Source: an uncultured Hymenobacter sp.
Lineage (GTDB): Bacteria > Bacteroidota > Bacteroidia > Cytophagales > Hymenobacteraceae
Reading direction: 5' to 3'
Assembly (NCBI GenBank): GCA_913776615.1
Contig: CAJYPK010000026.1
Coordinates: 59,043-123,042 of the forward strand
DNA: 64,000 nucleotides
This document shows positions 49,005 to 58,849 of the stretch, one piece after another. The notes under the pieces are model-generated. The model was given only the letters and a program-made list of their open reading frames with translations, had not been told where the DNA came from and searched no databases. How positions within the stretch are numbered: the stretch's first letter is position 1; each line of letters opens with the position of its first letter. Position numbers and translations under genes: made by a program.

Positions 49005-49081
49005 GAATTAAAAATTAAAAATGAGGAATTAAAAATTTGCAGGTCAATGGCTCGCTATTTTTAACTTCTCATTTTTAATTC
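49005..49081. repeat. AT-rich palindromic element, family D
   Basis: Imperfect arms built on AATTAAAAATTAAAAATGAG. A better copy is at 58397-58481. Confidence 0.8.
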
Positions 49082-49119
49082 TATGGAGGAAAGTGAAAAC
49101 CGCTCTAAGTAGTCACTCA

Positions 49120-49199
49120 GTGTAACACCAAGCTCCAGCTTGGTGAGGCGTTAGGGTACGTATCCCAACGCCTCACCAAGCTGGAGCTTGGTGTTACAC
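49120..49199. repeat. Palindromic element, family C (CACCAAGCTCCAGCTTGGTG)
   Basis: Perfect 33-nt arms (49120-49152 with 49167-49199). Each arm is itself partly palindromic. A second copy is at 63740-63818. Confidence 0.92.
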
Positions 49200-49269
49200 C
49201 GGCTTCTGGTAGTCACCCCCCGGGGTTGAGAGCTACTCTAAACGGAAGTAGTGCCAGCCAATGGGCCTT

Positions 49270-51114
49270 TTATTGCTTGAGGCGCTTGATGTCGCCGCTG
49301 GCAATGTACGATTTCCCGTCGGGTGCCGTGTTGACGTGGTCGACCACGTACAGGGTGTTCTCCTGGCGGATGTCGCGCGGGAAGCGCATGTTCCAATCGG
49401 GCTCGTAGCCGTCGCTTACCACGCGGGCGCGCAGCTTGCTTTTGTCTTTCACTACCTGCACCAAAATGCCATTGCCCACGGTGTCCGTTTCTTGTAAGTC
49501 GGCCAGGGTTTTCGGCGTGCGGGCCACGTGGGCGGTGGTAGCGGCCGCCCGGCTGCGGCCACTGCCGCCGGGTTGCCGGCCAGCCAGCGGGTCGGTCTCG
49601 CCAGGGCGCACCAAGCGCTGAATGGTGCCCTTGGCGCGGTAGAAGCTGCCGTCGGCGCTGGGCTCCAGGCTCTCGACCAGGTAGTGCGCGCCCTCGGCCC
49701 GCAAGTCGCGGGGAAACTGCACGTTGAGGTCGGCGTAGCCGGGGCTGACGACCTTCATGCGGAGCTTGCCGCCCTCGCGGAAGCACTGGAGCTCGACCCC
49801 GCCCGCGGTCGCGTCGCTCACCACGGGCAGGGCGTAAGCGGCCGCGTCGACGCTCACGCCGCGGCCCCCCAGGGCCTGCCGCCCCTGCCGCCCCTGGAAG
49901 GCCTGGTCGCGCAGCTCCTTGCGGCTGGCATTGTCGAGGTGGCGGCGGGTAATGCGCTCGGCGTAGTGCGTGAGCTGGTCGATTTCTTCGGCAATCTCGA
50001 AGTGTTCGTGCAGGCCGGCGGCCGTGAGGTCGGCCACCACCTGGCGCAGCAGGACCTCGGCTTCAGCGTACTTGCCCTCGTCGGCCAGGTCCACGGCCCG
50101 CTCCTTGTCGCGGCCGATGCGCAGCAGCGCCAGGTCGAGCGTCACGCGACTGTCGGTGGCGGCGGCCACGGCCTCGATGGGGCCGGCCGTGACTTGCACT
50201 GTGTAGTCGCCGCTCACGGCTTCGACCGCGCCGTTGCGGATTACGTCGGCCCGGTAGCTGACGGTAAGCAGCGGGTGCGGGCCGGGTTTCAGGGCCGGAA
50301 TGCGCAGCTGCAAGCCCAGTAGCTTATCTTCATTCTCAAATACATCGCCCAGGCGCACGGCCAGCTGGCCATTAGCCGAGGGCTCGGTGCGGGCCAGGCT
50401 CAGCACGTCCTCGATTTTGACGTCGCCCACGGGGGCGAGCGTCACGGTCAGGTTTTGGGCGGCGACGGCCTTGAGGCTGTCGAGCTCGGCCCCGAATACG
50501 TCGGCCGCGTCGTCGGGCGATTGGATGAAGTAGAAGTTACCCCCCGCCGCCCGGGCCATCCCGATGAGCAGGTCTTCCTCAAAATATTCGCCGAAGCCCA
50601 GCGTGGTAGTCGAAATACCTTCCTCGGCCTTCTTGGCGGCCGTGCTGATGAGCACCTTGGGCTGGGTAATGCCCGCGTTGGCCTGCCCGTCGGTGAGCAG
50701 CAGCACGCGGTTTACCTGGTCATCGCGGCGGTGGGCGGCTACCAGTTCGCAGCCGCGTAGCCAGCCGCCGCTCAGGTTGGTCAGGCCCCCGGCCCGGATA
50801 CCGCTGATAATCCGCTTAATGGCTTCCTTATCGGTGACGAGCTGGGCGTCGAGCAGCGTGTCCACGTGGTCGTCGTACACCACGATGCTGAGCCGGTCTT
50901 CGGGAGCGAGGCGATCGACGAAATTAGCGGCGGCCTGCTGGGCGTAGCGCAGGGGTACGCCGGCCATCGAGCCGCTGCGGTCCATTACCAGGGCTACGTT
51001 CAGGGGCTGGCGGTGCGGGTTAGGCACGTCTTCGCGGAAGCTCAGCAGTAGGCGAGTGGTATCGGCCGTATTTTCGAGCAGGACGGCCTGGGCGGGTTGC
51101 TGGGTAATCTGCAT
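49270..51114 (-). CDS. vWA-domain protein with a duplicated C-terminal domain
   Basis: 614 residues from the ATG at 51114. A von Willebrand A domain starts near 38, with an intact MIDAS motif DRSGSM (D45, S47, S49). A beta-rich middle follows. The C terminus holds two copies of a ~65-residue domain (about 438-501 and 547-614), each with the pattern 'LR-x-V-S-GY' then 'FPRD-R'. The domain is not recognised. No signal peptide. Likely a metal-dependent adhesion or scaffold protein in the cytoplasm. Confidence 0.85.
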   Translation of the reverse strand: MQITQQPAQAVLLENTADTTRLLLSFREDVPNPHRQPLNVALVMDRSGSMAGVPLRYAQQAAANFVDRLAPEDRLSIVVYDDHVDTLLDAQLVTDKEAIKRIISGIRAGGLTNLSGGWLRGCELVAAHRRDDQVNRVLLLTDGQANAGITQPKVLISTAAKKAEEGISTTTLGFGEYFEEDLLIGMARAAGGNFYFIQSPDDAADVFGAELDSLKAVAAQNLTVTLAPVGDVKIEDVLSLARTEPSANGQLAVRLGDVFENEDKLLGLQLRIPALKPGPHPLLTVSYRADVIRNGAVEAVSGDYTVQVTAGPIEAVAAATDSRVTLDLALLRIGRDKERAVDLADEGKYAEAEVLLRQVVADLTAAGLHEHFEIAEEIDQLTHYAERITRRHLDNASRKELRDQAFQGRQGRQALGGRGVSVDAAAYALPVVSDATAGGVELQCFREGGKLRMKVVSPGYADLNVQFPRDLRAEGAHYLVESLEPSADGSFYRAKGTIQRLVRPGETDPLAGRQPGGSGRSRAAATTAHVARTPKTLADLQETDTVGNGILVQVVKDKSKLRARVVSDGYEPDWNMRFPRDIRQENTLYVVDHVNTAPDGKSYIASGDIKRLKQ

Positions 51115-51307
51115 GACAAAAAAATGAAAAGCAGGAAAACAGGGGGTGAGGGGGTGGGCATACCGGGTCAGCTCCCGGTGCTGCTCGCCCGGCAAGTTAG
51201 ACGTAAGCCCATATTATCAGGTTATAACGCTGCCTACGGTTGAGTAAATAGCGTAGGTTTTGGCCGGTAGCAAGGTGCAGAAAGCCAAGCCGTGCGCGGC
51301 CGCAGTT

Positions 51308-52279
51308 TCAGGTTTCGAGCAGCGGCCGATAATCAGCTTCGCGGTCGAAGCCAGCCAGCCAGGCGGCGGCCTGGCGGCAGGTGCGCACGTGGGGTGGCAC
51401 GCGCAGCACGTACTCGTGGCGGGTGCTGGGGCAGCGCACCCGCAGGGCGTGAATCGGCTCGTCGTCGGGCAGCGGCACGCTCAGCAGCTGGCGCTCGCCG
51501 CCCGCGTCGCGGTCGCGGTCGAGCACCAGGCCACCCAATTCACCCAAGAAGCGCTCCAGGCCCATGCGGGCGATGAGCACGCGCCGGTGCGTCACGTTAC
51601 GCACCTGGAGTAAGTCGGTAGCGCGCAGCTCGTCGGGCCGGAAAGCAGTGCGCTCGTCCACGGTGGTGCCCTGCCAGCGCAGGGGCACGCGCAGGCCGGC
51701 GGGCAGGGCCGTGAGCCCGCTGCCCGCCAGCTCCAGCCAGTGGGTGAGGTGCAGGCCGGCGGGCAGCTGCCGCAGCTGCGGGCACTGGCTCACGTCGAGC
51801 GAGCGGGCGGTGAGGCGGGCGGGTAGCTGCCGCAGCCGGGAATTGGCGCGCAGGTCGAGGTGTTCGCGCACCAGCCAGTCGCCGCTGATTTCGCGCACGG
51901 CCGTGCCGGTGGCCCGCACCGTGAGGGCGCGCAGGTGCTCGGGCAGCAGCTCCAGGTTGGGGCAGTCGCGCACGTCGAGGTGGGTGCAGTCGAGCGAGCG
52001 GGGCAGCTCGCGCAGGCGGGCTTCGCCGCGCAGCCGCACGGGGCCGGTCACGACCAGCGCCTCCGGCACGGGGCCCGCCAGCAGCAGTGCCCGCACTTGC
52101 TCGGGGCTCACGGTGCGCGGCGCGGGGCCGTTGGCCGGGACCGGTGCCCCCACTGGCTCCACGGCCAGCCGGCCCGCCGGGGTGACGACGGTCACGCCGG
52201 CCGGCGGCGCGGCCGGGGCGCTGGGCGGCGGGGTAGTGGGGCGGGCCGGCTGGCGGCCCCGGGCATTGATGCGAAACAT
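51308..52279 (-). CDS. LRR-like protein (DUF6745-type architecture)
   Basis: 323 residues. A Pro-rich N terminus, then irregular leucine-rich repeats (about 70-215: 'LDVRDCPNLELLPEHLRAL', 'LDVSQCPQLRQLPAGLHL'), then a C-terminal domain with 'RVRCPSTRHEYVLRVPP'. The combination resembles DUF6745-containing LRR proteins, from memory. It follows the small gene at 52295 by 15 bp, so they are an operon. Function unknown. Confidence 0.75.
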   Translation of the reverse strand: MFRINARGRQPARPTTPPPSAPAAPPAGVTVVTPAGRLAVEPVGAPVPANGPAPRTVSPEQVRALLLAGPVPEALVVTGPVRLRGEARLRELPRSLDCTHLDVRDCPNLELLPEHLRALTVRATGTAVREISGDWLVREHLDLRANSRLRQLPARLTARSLDVSQCPQLRQLPAGLHLTHWLELAGSGLTALPAGLRVPLRWQGTTVDERTAFRPDELRATDLLQVRNVTHRRVLIARMGLERFLGELGGLVLDRDRDAGGERQLLSVPLPDDEPIHALRVRCPSTRHEYVLRVPPHVRTCRQAAAWLAGFDREADYRPLLET

Positions 52280-52294
52280 GGCCGGGCGAGTTAA

Positions 52295-52603
52295 TTAGTC
52301 GACAACGGTGCGGATGGCTTCGGGCGAGTACTCGCGCTGCTGCCACACCCGGTACACGCCGGCCGGCAGCACGATGGGGCGGTGTTCCTCGTGCACCAGG
52401 GTAGCCGTGGGCGCACTAACGCGCAGATACAGCGTGCCTCCGTGTCGAAACAGCCCCGCCGCCCCCGCTTCCCGGATGCGGTGGGCGTGGCCCGTTACTT
52501 CGCCGTGGGCCAGTACTAGGCCGGCTTGGGGCACGGCCCCGACCGGCAGCGCGGGCACGGTCCCAATCAAAACGTCGCCGTGGCGATAGAGTGCGGTAGT
52601 CAT
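52295..52603 (-). CDS. Small conserved beta-rich protein
   Basis: 102 residues, mostly beta by pattern, with a His-rich motif 'LVLAHGEVTGHAHRI' and the tail 'VWQQREYSPEAIRTVVD'. It is the first gene of the operon with the LRR-like protein. The His cluster might bind metal. No named family recognised. Confidence 0.7.
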   Translation of the reverse strand: MTTALYRHGDVLIGTVPALPVGAVPQAGLVLAHGEVTGHAHRIREAGAAGLFRHGGTLYLRVSAPTATLVHEEHRPIVLPAGVYRVWQQREYSPEAIRTVVD

Positions 52604-53147
52604 GGGGAGGAGGGGGGCTAAGCGGGGCCAAGGCCCCTGGGTGAAGGAGGGTGGTTAGCTGCTGGCAAAATTACTATTATTTTTAGTAAATAGTTTCTTC
52701 GCAACACGGAAAATTTTAGTAAAAACTAAAAATGGAAGCGTGCTGTACGAGGGCTGTTTATTGGTAGTGAGAGCGTTGTAGTTAGTATGAGGCGTGTTTT
52801 AGAAGTGTACTTAGGTTATCCAGAGGCGAGGCACTTCCTGAACGGTTGTTGAGATAGGCGGCTGGCTCTCCTCTCCGAAAAGGAGAGGTAGCCGGGAGGT
52901 GTCCGTGTTTGAAGGAGGGCAAAGCGTGCACTGACCTCGAACCCGCTCTAACCGATTGCTCAATCGGGTTATAACCCCAAGCTCCGGCTTGGGGCAGCGC
53001 TCGGCGGGTGCGTCCTACCGCAACACCCCGGAGTTACAGTTCCGATAAAGGCAGTACACGCGCCTGAGAAGTGCGCTACGTTGCCACCGGGCTACTTTTC
53101 GACCGCTCCTTGCCGACGGTTACAACTGCCTTTTTGGGCGCCTGCCG
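52604..53147. other. Intergenic gap of about 0.5 kb with decayed repeats
   Basis: An AT-rich start (52665-52730) probably holds the promoter of the small/LRR operon. At 52869-52899 is a short inverted repeat of CTCCTCTCC/GGAGAGG, and at 52969-53043 a decayed family C-like element (CCCCAAGCTCCGGCTTGGGG). No gene seen. Confidence 0.5.
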
Positions 53148-53190
53148 AGGCGGCTCACTATGCTAAAAAAAATAGCATAGTGAGCCGCCT
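53148..53190. repeat. Perfect hairpin upstream of hsdM
   Basis: 18-bp arms (53148-53165 with 53173-53190) around seven A. A transcript would form a stable hairpin but without a T-run on the plus strand. It could be an attachment-type or regulatory site. Confidence 0.7.
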
Positions 53191-53384
53191 GCGTGCCAAC
53201 GAAGGCGTAATAGCTGTTATTATTGTAACCCGTTAGTAACGGCTAATTGGCTAGTGGCTTTCATCGGGCCGCTGCCGCTCGCGATGCCGACCCGCAGGAG
53301 CCAGCGCCTGGCGGCCTGGGCTACCCCCGCACCACAACTGAATTAATGGCCGGCCCAGCTACCGGGCCAGCGCCGACACGATTG

Positions 53385-56267
53385 ATGAAAAACGAAAAGA
53401 TAAAGCTCTCCCAATTGGAAGGCTTCCTGCTGCAGGCGGCCGACATCCTGCGCGGGAAGATGGACGCCTCGGAATACAAGGAATTTATCTTCGGGATGCT
53501 GTTCCTGAAGCGGTTGAGCGACGCGTTTGAGCAGAAACGCGAGCAGCTGCGCTGCCGCGACTATAAGCACTTAGACGCGAGTATGCTAACCGCGGTATTG
53601 GAGGATAAAAACACGTACGGCGAAACGTTCTTCGTGCCGCAGCGCGCCCGCTGGAACGAGGGCTTTACCGACGAGAACGGCACCCCGCAGCCGCCCCTCA
53701 AGCACTTGCAGACCAACATCGGGCAGATGCTGAACCAGGCGCTCGACGCCCTTGAGAAGGCCAACCCCGACATACTGGCGGGTACCTTCAAGGGGCGCAT
53801 CAATTTCAACAAGGAGGTCGATGGCAAGCAAATCGTCAAGAATGTCGATTTGAAGAAGCTGATTGATCACTTCAACGAATTCCCGGCGCTGGTCAACGAC
53901 AACTTCGCGTTTCCGGACCTGCTGGGCGCGGCCTACGAGTACCTGCTCAAGCACTTCGCCGACGAGGGCGGCAAGAAGGGCGGGCAGTTTTACACCCCCA
54001 GCCAGGTGGTGCGCCTGCTGGTGCAGCTCAGCAAGCCCAGGGCGGGCATGTCCGTCTACGACCCCACGGCGGGGTCGGGCGGAGTGCTGATTCAGAGCCG
54101 GCAGTACGTGCAGGAGCAGGGCCAGGACGGGGCCGACCTGGAGCTGTTTGGGCAGGAAAACGACCCGACGGTGGTGGCTATCTGCAAGATGAACATTGTC
54201 CTGCACAACATCACGCGCTCCACTATCGAGTACGGCGATACGCTGGCAGCGCCGCTGAACGAGCGCGACGGGCAACTGATGCAGTTCGACCGGGTGATTG
54301 CCAACCCGCCGTTTTCGCAGAATTACGACCGGGCCACGATGAAGCACCCGGAGCGGTTTCAATACGGCTTCACGCCCGAAGCTGATAAGAAGGCCGACCT
54401 GCTGTTCGTGCAGCACATGCTGGCCAGCTGCAAGCGCACGGGCAAGGTGGTGGTAGTGGTGCCGCAGGGGGTGCTGGCTCGGGGCGGCAAGGAAAAGGAA
54501 ATCCGGGAGGGAATGCTGCGGGCCGACGTGCTGGAGGGTATCATCAGCCTGCCGCCGCAGCTGTTTTACGGCACCGGCCTGCCGGCCTGCGTGCTGGTAT
54601 TCGACAAGAGCAAGCCCGACCACCTCAAGGATAAAGTGTTTATCATCAACGCCGACAAGAACTACGCCGAGGGTAAGAAGCAGAATACGCTGCGCCCCGA
54701 GGACATCGAAAAAATCGACTACGTGTTCGAGCACAAGCTGGAAGAAGCCGGCTACTCGCGGCTGGTGGACTTCGCCACCATCGAGGCCAACGACTTCACG
54801 CTCAACATCCGCCGCTACGTGGACAACACGCCGCCGCCCGAGCCCGAAGACGTGACGGCCCACCTGGTGGGCGGTGCGCCGGTGGCCGAAATCGAGCAGG
54901 TGCAAACCACGCTGGCCCGCAAATTCGGCTTCGATGGCTACCAGCTGTTTGCCGACCACAACGACCGCTACAAGGCGTTTGCCGTGGCCGATAAGGGGGC
55001 AATCAAGCCGCGGGTGGAAGACGATGCGCGGGTGGTCGAGACGCTCACCGAGCTGGGCCGCCACCTGGCCGAGTGGTGGCAGCTGGCTAAGGCAGACTTT
55101 GCGACCCTGGCCCCCGCGCAAGTGCCCGCCAATGCCGGGGAGGAGTCGATGGTGGGCTACGTGACGCCGGGCGGCGATAAGTTTTCGCGGGTGCGCAAAG
55201 AGTTGCTGGCCAGCATCAAGGAACAGCTTGTGCCGGTGGGCGTGCTCGATACCTACCAGGTGGCGGGCGTATTCGTAAACTGGTGGGATAGCATCAAGTA
55301 CGACCTCAAAACCATCATGCAAAACGGCTGGGAGGTCAGCCTGATCCCGGACGCGTACCTGACTGCGGCGTTTTTCCAGACCGAGCAGGCCGCGCTCGAA
55401 CAGCTGGAACTCGCCCAGTCAGTCCTGGAAACCAGCCTGGAAGAAGCCGTGGAGGAGGCCCTGACCCTGCTCGCCTACGAGGCCGGCGACGAAGAAGGTG
55501 AGGGGAAGCTGACGCCCGCCCTGGCCAAAAGCGAGCTGAAAGCCCAGCTTGACTACCTGCTAGGCGAAAAGGACGCGCCCGCCGAAGCCGAGCCCTTGCA
55601 AGCCGCCGACGCCCGCATCCGGGAGCTGGAAACGCAGCTGAAGGATAGCAAGGCCCAGCTGAAAACGCTGCAAGCCGAGCTGGCGCTGAAACTCGTGCTG
55701 AAGCGCCACGGAGCCGACGACGAAAAAGCTGAGATCCAGGCTCTATTGCACATTGCCCAGGCCGAGCTGGTGCAGCTCGACATTGATGTAAACGAGGCGA
55801 TTGCCAGCTTCCGCAGCGATTTGAAGAGCACTAAGGACTTCGCGACCATCCGCAAGTCGGTGGCGGCGCTGGAGAAGGAGCTGAAAGCCGACCGGTCCGA
55901 GCCCTACCAGTTGCAGGACGTGCTGGCGGCCCAAAAGGTCCTGAAGGAAATAACCAAAGCCCACAACGCCCGCCTCAGAGATCAGGAAACCCTGCAAGCC
56001 CGGCTCGCCAATCTCGATCAGCTGCTGGCCGAGATTGGTGGCATCATCACGGATGCCGAAAGCCAGCGGCTGATTTTTCAGAAGTACTTCGACCTCATCA
56101 ACGACCAGCTGCAACGCTCCCTCGCCACCGAAAAGCGCGCCCTGGTGGCCGCCTACGAAAACCTGTTCGACAAATACTTCATCTCGGCCCGGCATCTGGA
56201 AGCCCAGCGCCACGACACGATGGCCGAGCTGCACGATTTCCTGACCCAGCTAAACTACTTAAACTAA
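53385..56267 (+). CDS. hsdM: Type I restriction-modification methyltransferase subunit (HsdM) with long C-terminal extension
   Basis: 960 residues from the ATG at 53385. HsdM N-terminal domain, then N6-adenine methylase with SAM motif DPTAGSGG (from D226) and catalytic NPPF (from N307). Usual HsdM is about 500 residues; here ~450 more form Glu/Lys/Leu-rich coiled coils ('[20 protein letters not shown]'). Methylates adenine in DNA if supplied with a specificity subunit. The next gene overlaps by 1 nt and is a reduced HsdS. No HsdR is in the window. Confidence 0.93.
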   Translation: MKNEKIKLSQLEGFLLQAADILRGKMDASEYKEFIFGMLFLKRLSDAFEQKREQLRCRDYKHLDASMLTAVLEDKNTYGETFFVPQRARWNEGFTDENGTPQPPLKHLQTNIGQMLNQALDALEKANPDILAGTFKGRINFNKEVDGKQIVKNVDLKKLIDHFNEFPALVNDNFAFPDLLGAAYEYLLKHFADEGGKKGGQFYTPSQVVRLLVQLSKPRAGMSVYDPTAGSGGVLIQSRQYVQEQGQDGADLELFGQENDPTVVAICKMNIVLHNITRSTIEYGDTLAAPLNERDGQLMQFDRVIANPPFSQNYDRATMKHPERFQYGFTPEADKKADLLFVQHMLASCKRTGKVVVVVPQGVLARGGKEKEIREGMLRADVLEGIISLPPQLFYGTGLPACVLVFDKSKPDHLKDKVFIINADKNYAEGKKQNTLRPEDIEKIDYVFEHKLEEAGYSRLVDFATIEANDFTLNIRRYVDNTPPPEPEDVTAHLVGGAPVAEIEQVQTTLARKFGFDGYQLFADHNDRYKAFAVADKGAIKPRVEDDARVVETLTELGRHLAEWWQLAKADFATLAPAQVPANAGEESMVGYVTPGGDKFSRVRKELLASIKEQLVPVGVLDTYQVAGVFVNWWDSIKYDLKTIMQNGWEVSLIPDAYLTAAFFQTEQAALEQLELAQSVLETSLEEAVEEALTLLAYEAGDEEGEGKLTPALAKSELKAQLDYLLGEKDAPAEAEPLQAADARIRELETQLKDSKAQLKTLQAELALKLVLKRHGADDEKAEIQALLHIAQAELVQLDIDVNEAIASFRSDLKSTKDFATIRKSVAALEKELKADRSEPYQLQDVLAAQKVLKEITKAHNARLRDQETLQARLANLDQLLAEIGGIITDAESQRLIFQKYFDLINDQLQRSLATEKRALVAAYENLFDKYFISARHLEAQRHDTMAELHDFLTQLNYLN

Positions 56268-56980
56268 TGGCGGATATGGAACTGAACGTGCCGGCGGGGT
56301 GGGAGTCGAATAAGCTCGTGACTAATTGCGACAGAGACTTTCTGCAAGTACTAAAAGATCGCGAAGGGTTGCTGCTAGATTCGCCGGTTGATTCAGACTC
56401 GTCGAATACTCAGCTAAAGGCTAGTGAGGAACTTGAACTAGTGGTTGCTGAATCTGCCGCCGAGCAGCTTCAGATTGCCCGTATTCTGTCTAAAATAGAC
56501 GAAGTCATTAAGCAAACCCAGCGGCTGATTGCTAAATACCACCGCCTCAAAACGGGATTGCTGCAAGATATGCTTATGAATGACATGGGCGAACGCGAGA
56601 ATAGTGGTAGCGAAGAATCCCGGATTTTTAACGACCGCTTACTCGGATATACTCCGGCGGAGCGGGAGGCAAAACAAATGGAACAAATTCCGGCCAATGA
56701 TAGCCCAGCCGGTTATGACGCTCTACTGCCGGAAAAGCATTCGCTGGATGGAATTCCCACTGTAGAAACTGAGCCTGCAGCCAGTAATCCAATGTGCACG
56801 GATGAATTGCCGCGGGCCAGCCCTGCAATTGCTAAGTTATTCAACTTACTAAACCATCTCTTAGAAATTGAAGTGCATACGCTCGCTAAGCTTCAGGTTC
56901 AAAGGACCGGCTTGCGGCAAGATTTATTGAGCGGCAAGGTGCGGGTTAGGCAGCAGATTGTTGAACGTGCAGCGGGGTGA
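56267..56980 (+). CDS. HsdS-like protein lacking both target-recognition domains
   Basis: 237 residues, versus ~400 for HsdS. Two conserved HsdS spacer helices are plain: residues 66-106 ('EQLQIARILSKIDEVIKQTQ', 'YHRLKTGLLQDML') and about 190-229 ('LLEIEVHTLAKLQVQRTGLR', 'QDLLSGKVRV'). The space before each is only ~65 and ~85 residues of acidic low-complexity sequence, too short for a ~150-residue recognition domain. The reading frame is intact, but codon use and GC differ from hsdM. Either a decaying HsdS or a trimmed HsdM-binding scaffold. Confidence 0.75.
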   Translation: MADMELNVPAGWESNKLVTNCDRDFLQVLKDREGLLLDSPVDSDSSNTQLKASEELELVVAESAAEQLQIARILSKIDEVIKQTQRLIAKYHRLKTGLLQDMLMNDMGERENSGSEESRIFNDRLLGYTPAEREAKQMEQIPANDSPAGYDALLPEKHSLDGIPTVETEPAASNPMCTDELPRASPAIAKLFNLLNHLLEIEVHTLAKLQVQRTGLRQDLLSGKVRVRQQIVERAAG

Positions 56981-57146
56981 GTAGGTAGTCAGGGCTGCCG
57001 GAGCCAGGCTACAAAACGCTTCTAAAGTACCTCGCGTCCGGGCGCAAATGGCTAAAATGCCCTAATCCTGTACCGCTCGCAGCCAACTAAAATCGGACCT
57101 TCGTATGTTCATTCACTGCCTTCTCATATGCAGTGCCTCTATTCCT

Positions 57147-58133
57147 ATGATGCTTTCCAACGACCTTCTCATTTCGCGTAGCGAGGTGCTCCAACAGCTC
57201 GAAGGTTACCTAAAAGATAATATTTACGGTTTCCTGAAAAAAGTGGAAGATAGCTGGCAGCCAGCTGATTATCTGCCCGATTCGCGCCGCGATACCTTCT
57301 TCGACGAAGTAAAGGAGCTGCGCCAGAAGGCCGAGGGCCTGAGCTACGACCTGCTGGCCGTGCTCATTGGCGACACCATCACCGAGGAGGCGCTGCCCAA
57401 CTACGAAGCCTGGTTTCACGAGCTCGACGACCTGAACCGCGACCGCGACAACGGCTGGGCGCAGTGGATTCGGGGCTGGACGGCCGAGGAAAACCGCCAC
57501 GGCGACCTGCTCAACCGCTACCTCTACCTCTGCGGCCGGGTGAACATGCGCGAGTTTGAGTTCTCGACCCAGCACCTCATCAACGACGGTTTCGACCTCG
57601 GCACGGCCCACGACCCGTACCGCTCCTTCGTGTACACGAGCTACCAGGAAATGGCCACCAACGTGTCGCACCGCCGCGTGGGCCAACTCGCCCGCCAGGC
57701 CGGCGACGATGGCCTGTCGAAAATCTGCGGCATGATCGCCGGCGACGAAAACCGCCACGCCCGCGCCTATAAAACCTTCGTGAGCAAGATTTTCGACCTC
57801 GACCCCAGCGAGATGATGCTGGCCTTCGAGGACATGATGCGCAAGAAAATCGTGATGCCCGCCCACTACATGCGCGAGTTTGGGGTGGAAATGGGCAAGA
57901 CCTTCGGCCACTTCACCGACGCCGCCCAGCGTATCGGCGTGTACACCAGCGCCGACTACACCGACATTCTCGACACGCTCATCAGCGAGTGGAAAATCGC
58001 CGACCGCACCGGCCTCACCGGCCCCGCCGAAAAGGCCCGCGACTACGTGATGGCCCTGCCGGCCCGCCTACGCCGCGTAAGCGACCGCATGGCAGTGCCT
58101 AAGCTGGAGTACAAGTTTAAGTGGATCAGCTAG
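57147..58133 (+). CDS. Acyl-ACP desaturase (ferritin-like di-iron)
   Basis: About 328 residues; ATGs at 57105, 57147 and 57150 are all possible. The di-iron ligands are in EENRHGD and DENRHAR, with the helical pattern of the plant-type stearoyl-ACP desaturases (PF03405). Introduces a double bond into acyl-ACP, so it may adjust membrane fluidity. Single-gene unit with a terminator at 58157-58191. Confidence 0.92.
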   Translation: MMLSNDLLISRSEVLQQLEGYLKDNIYGFLKKVEDSWQPADYLPDSRRDTFFDEVKELRQKAEGLSYDLLAVLIGDTITEEALPNYEAWFHELDDLNRDRDNGWAQWIRGWTAEENRHGDLLNRYLYLCGRVNMREFEFSTQHLINDGFDLGTAHDPYRSFVYTSYQEMATNVSHRRVGQLARQAGDDGLSKICGMIAGDENRHARAYKTFVSKIFDLDPSEMMLAFEDMMRKKIVMPAHYMREFGVEMGKTFGHFTDAAQRIGVYTSADYTDILDTLISEWKIADRTGLTGPAEKARDYVMALPARLRRVSDRMAVPKLEYKFKWIS

Positions 58134-58156
58134 TCGGCTAAACTGCTAGCGATGAG

Positions 58157-58191
58157 AAAAGCCCCGGCTGCCCCGCGCAGCCGGGGCTTTT
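58157..58191 (+). terminator. Terminator of the acyl-ACP desaturase
   Basis: 14-bp stem (58157-58170 with 58178-58191), 7-nt loop, ends in four T. Confidence 0.85.
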
Positions 58192-58396
58192 GCGTGCTAT
58201 TCGCTATCGGGCGCGTGGTGGGTTGTACCGGCTCACTCTCTCTACTCCTCGTCAGTAGCGATATGCTCACCCGATGCCTGCCTGCGCGAGCTTGCCGAGG
58301 TAGGCCAGCGACGGGTGCCCAGCGCGACCACCTTCGCGCTGGCCGACACTCGGCAGGCTCTCGAGCAGATCAAAGCAGTTGCCAACTTCCTCAACA

Positions 58397-58481
58397 GAAT
58401 TAAAAATTAAAAATGAGCAATTAAAAATGCGCAAGCCACTGACCTGCTAATTTTTAATTGTTCATTTTTAATTTTTAATTC
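58397..58481. repeat. AT-rich palindromic element, family D
   Basis: 32-nt arms (58397-58428 with 58450-58481), one mismatch. Confidence 0.88.
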
Positions 58482-58598
58482 CCCCAAAGATGTGCATCAA
58501 CTCGGAAACCGTACTAAGTCGAGGCATACCACTGATAGGGTAGTCATTATGCCATAAATCGATGAGTTAGATAGGGTAAAAGCTTTATTGTCCGGACG

Positions 58599-58653
58599 GA
58601 GCCCGACTGCGCTGGGGAGAGATGTAAACTCTCATTTCATTGCGGTCGGGCTC
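58599..58653 (+). other. Possible structured RNA/DNA element
   Basis: A 12-bp outer stem with one T-G pair (58599-58610 with 58642-58653) encloses a 5-bp inner hairpin (58617-58621 with 58629-58633). It lies before the riboswitch promoter. No T-run, so not a clear terminator. Confidence 0.4.
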
Positions 58654-58695
58654 AGCTCATTAGAGGGTACGGTGAAGTGAAAGTGAAAAAATAAG

Positions 58696-58727
58696 TTGTT
58701 TTTCTGAAAAAGAGGCTCTTACCTTTG
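58696..58727 (+). promoter_or_regulatory. Promoter of the SAM riboswitch-SusCD operon
   Basis: TTG (58696-58698), 21-nt spacer, TACCTTTG (58720-58727): a good Bacteroidota promoter. The start point would be near 58732-58735, about 25 nt before the aptamer. Confidence 0.75.
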
Positions 58728-58757
58728 ACCCACCAACCCCCTGCTGACGACAGGAAG

Positions 58758-58849
58758 GTTTTTATACAGAGGCGCGGAGAGACAGGCTCGATGAACCGCC
58801 GGCAACCCCCACCCAGTGGAATGGTGCCAAGTCCTGACCATATAAAAAC
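58758..58849 (+). ncRNA. SAM-I (S-box) riboswitch
   Basis: A perfect 9-bp P1 helix (58758-58766 with 58841-58849) closes the aptamer. Inside, the conserved core reads in order: AGAGGCGCGGAGAGACAGGC, CGATGAACC, CGGCAACC, then GGTGCCAAGTCCTG, matching the SAM-I consensus (GGGAC-tGGC-GATGAA-CC-GGCAACC ... GGTGCCAAttCC). It lies between a good promoter and a SusC-SusD pair, ~450 nt before the SusC ATG, with no other gene in between. The expression platform is not clear. Confidence 0.9.

Noticed and set aside
53586..55322. 578-residue antisense ORF over hsdM
   Set aside because: The plus strand has clear methylase motifs; the antisense product is a His/Val/Leu-rich shadow.
56267..56980. Frameshifts hiding recognition domains in the HsdS-like gene
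   Set aside because: The DNA before each conserved helix is too short (about 200 and 250 nt) to hold a ~450-nt domain in any frame.
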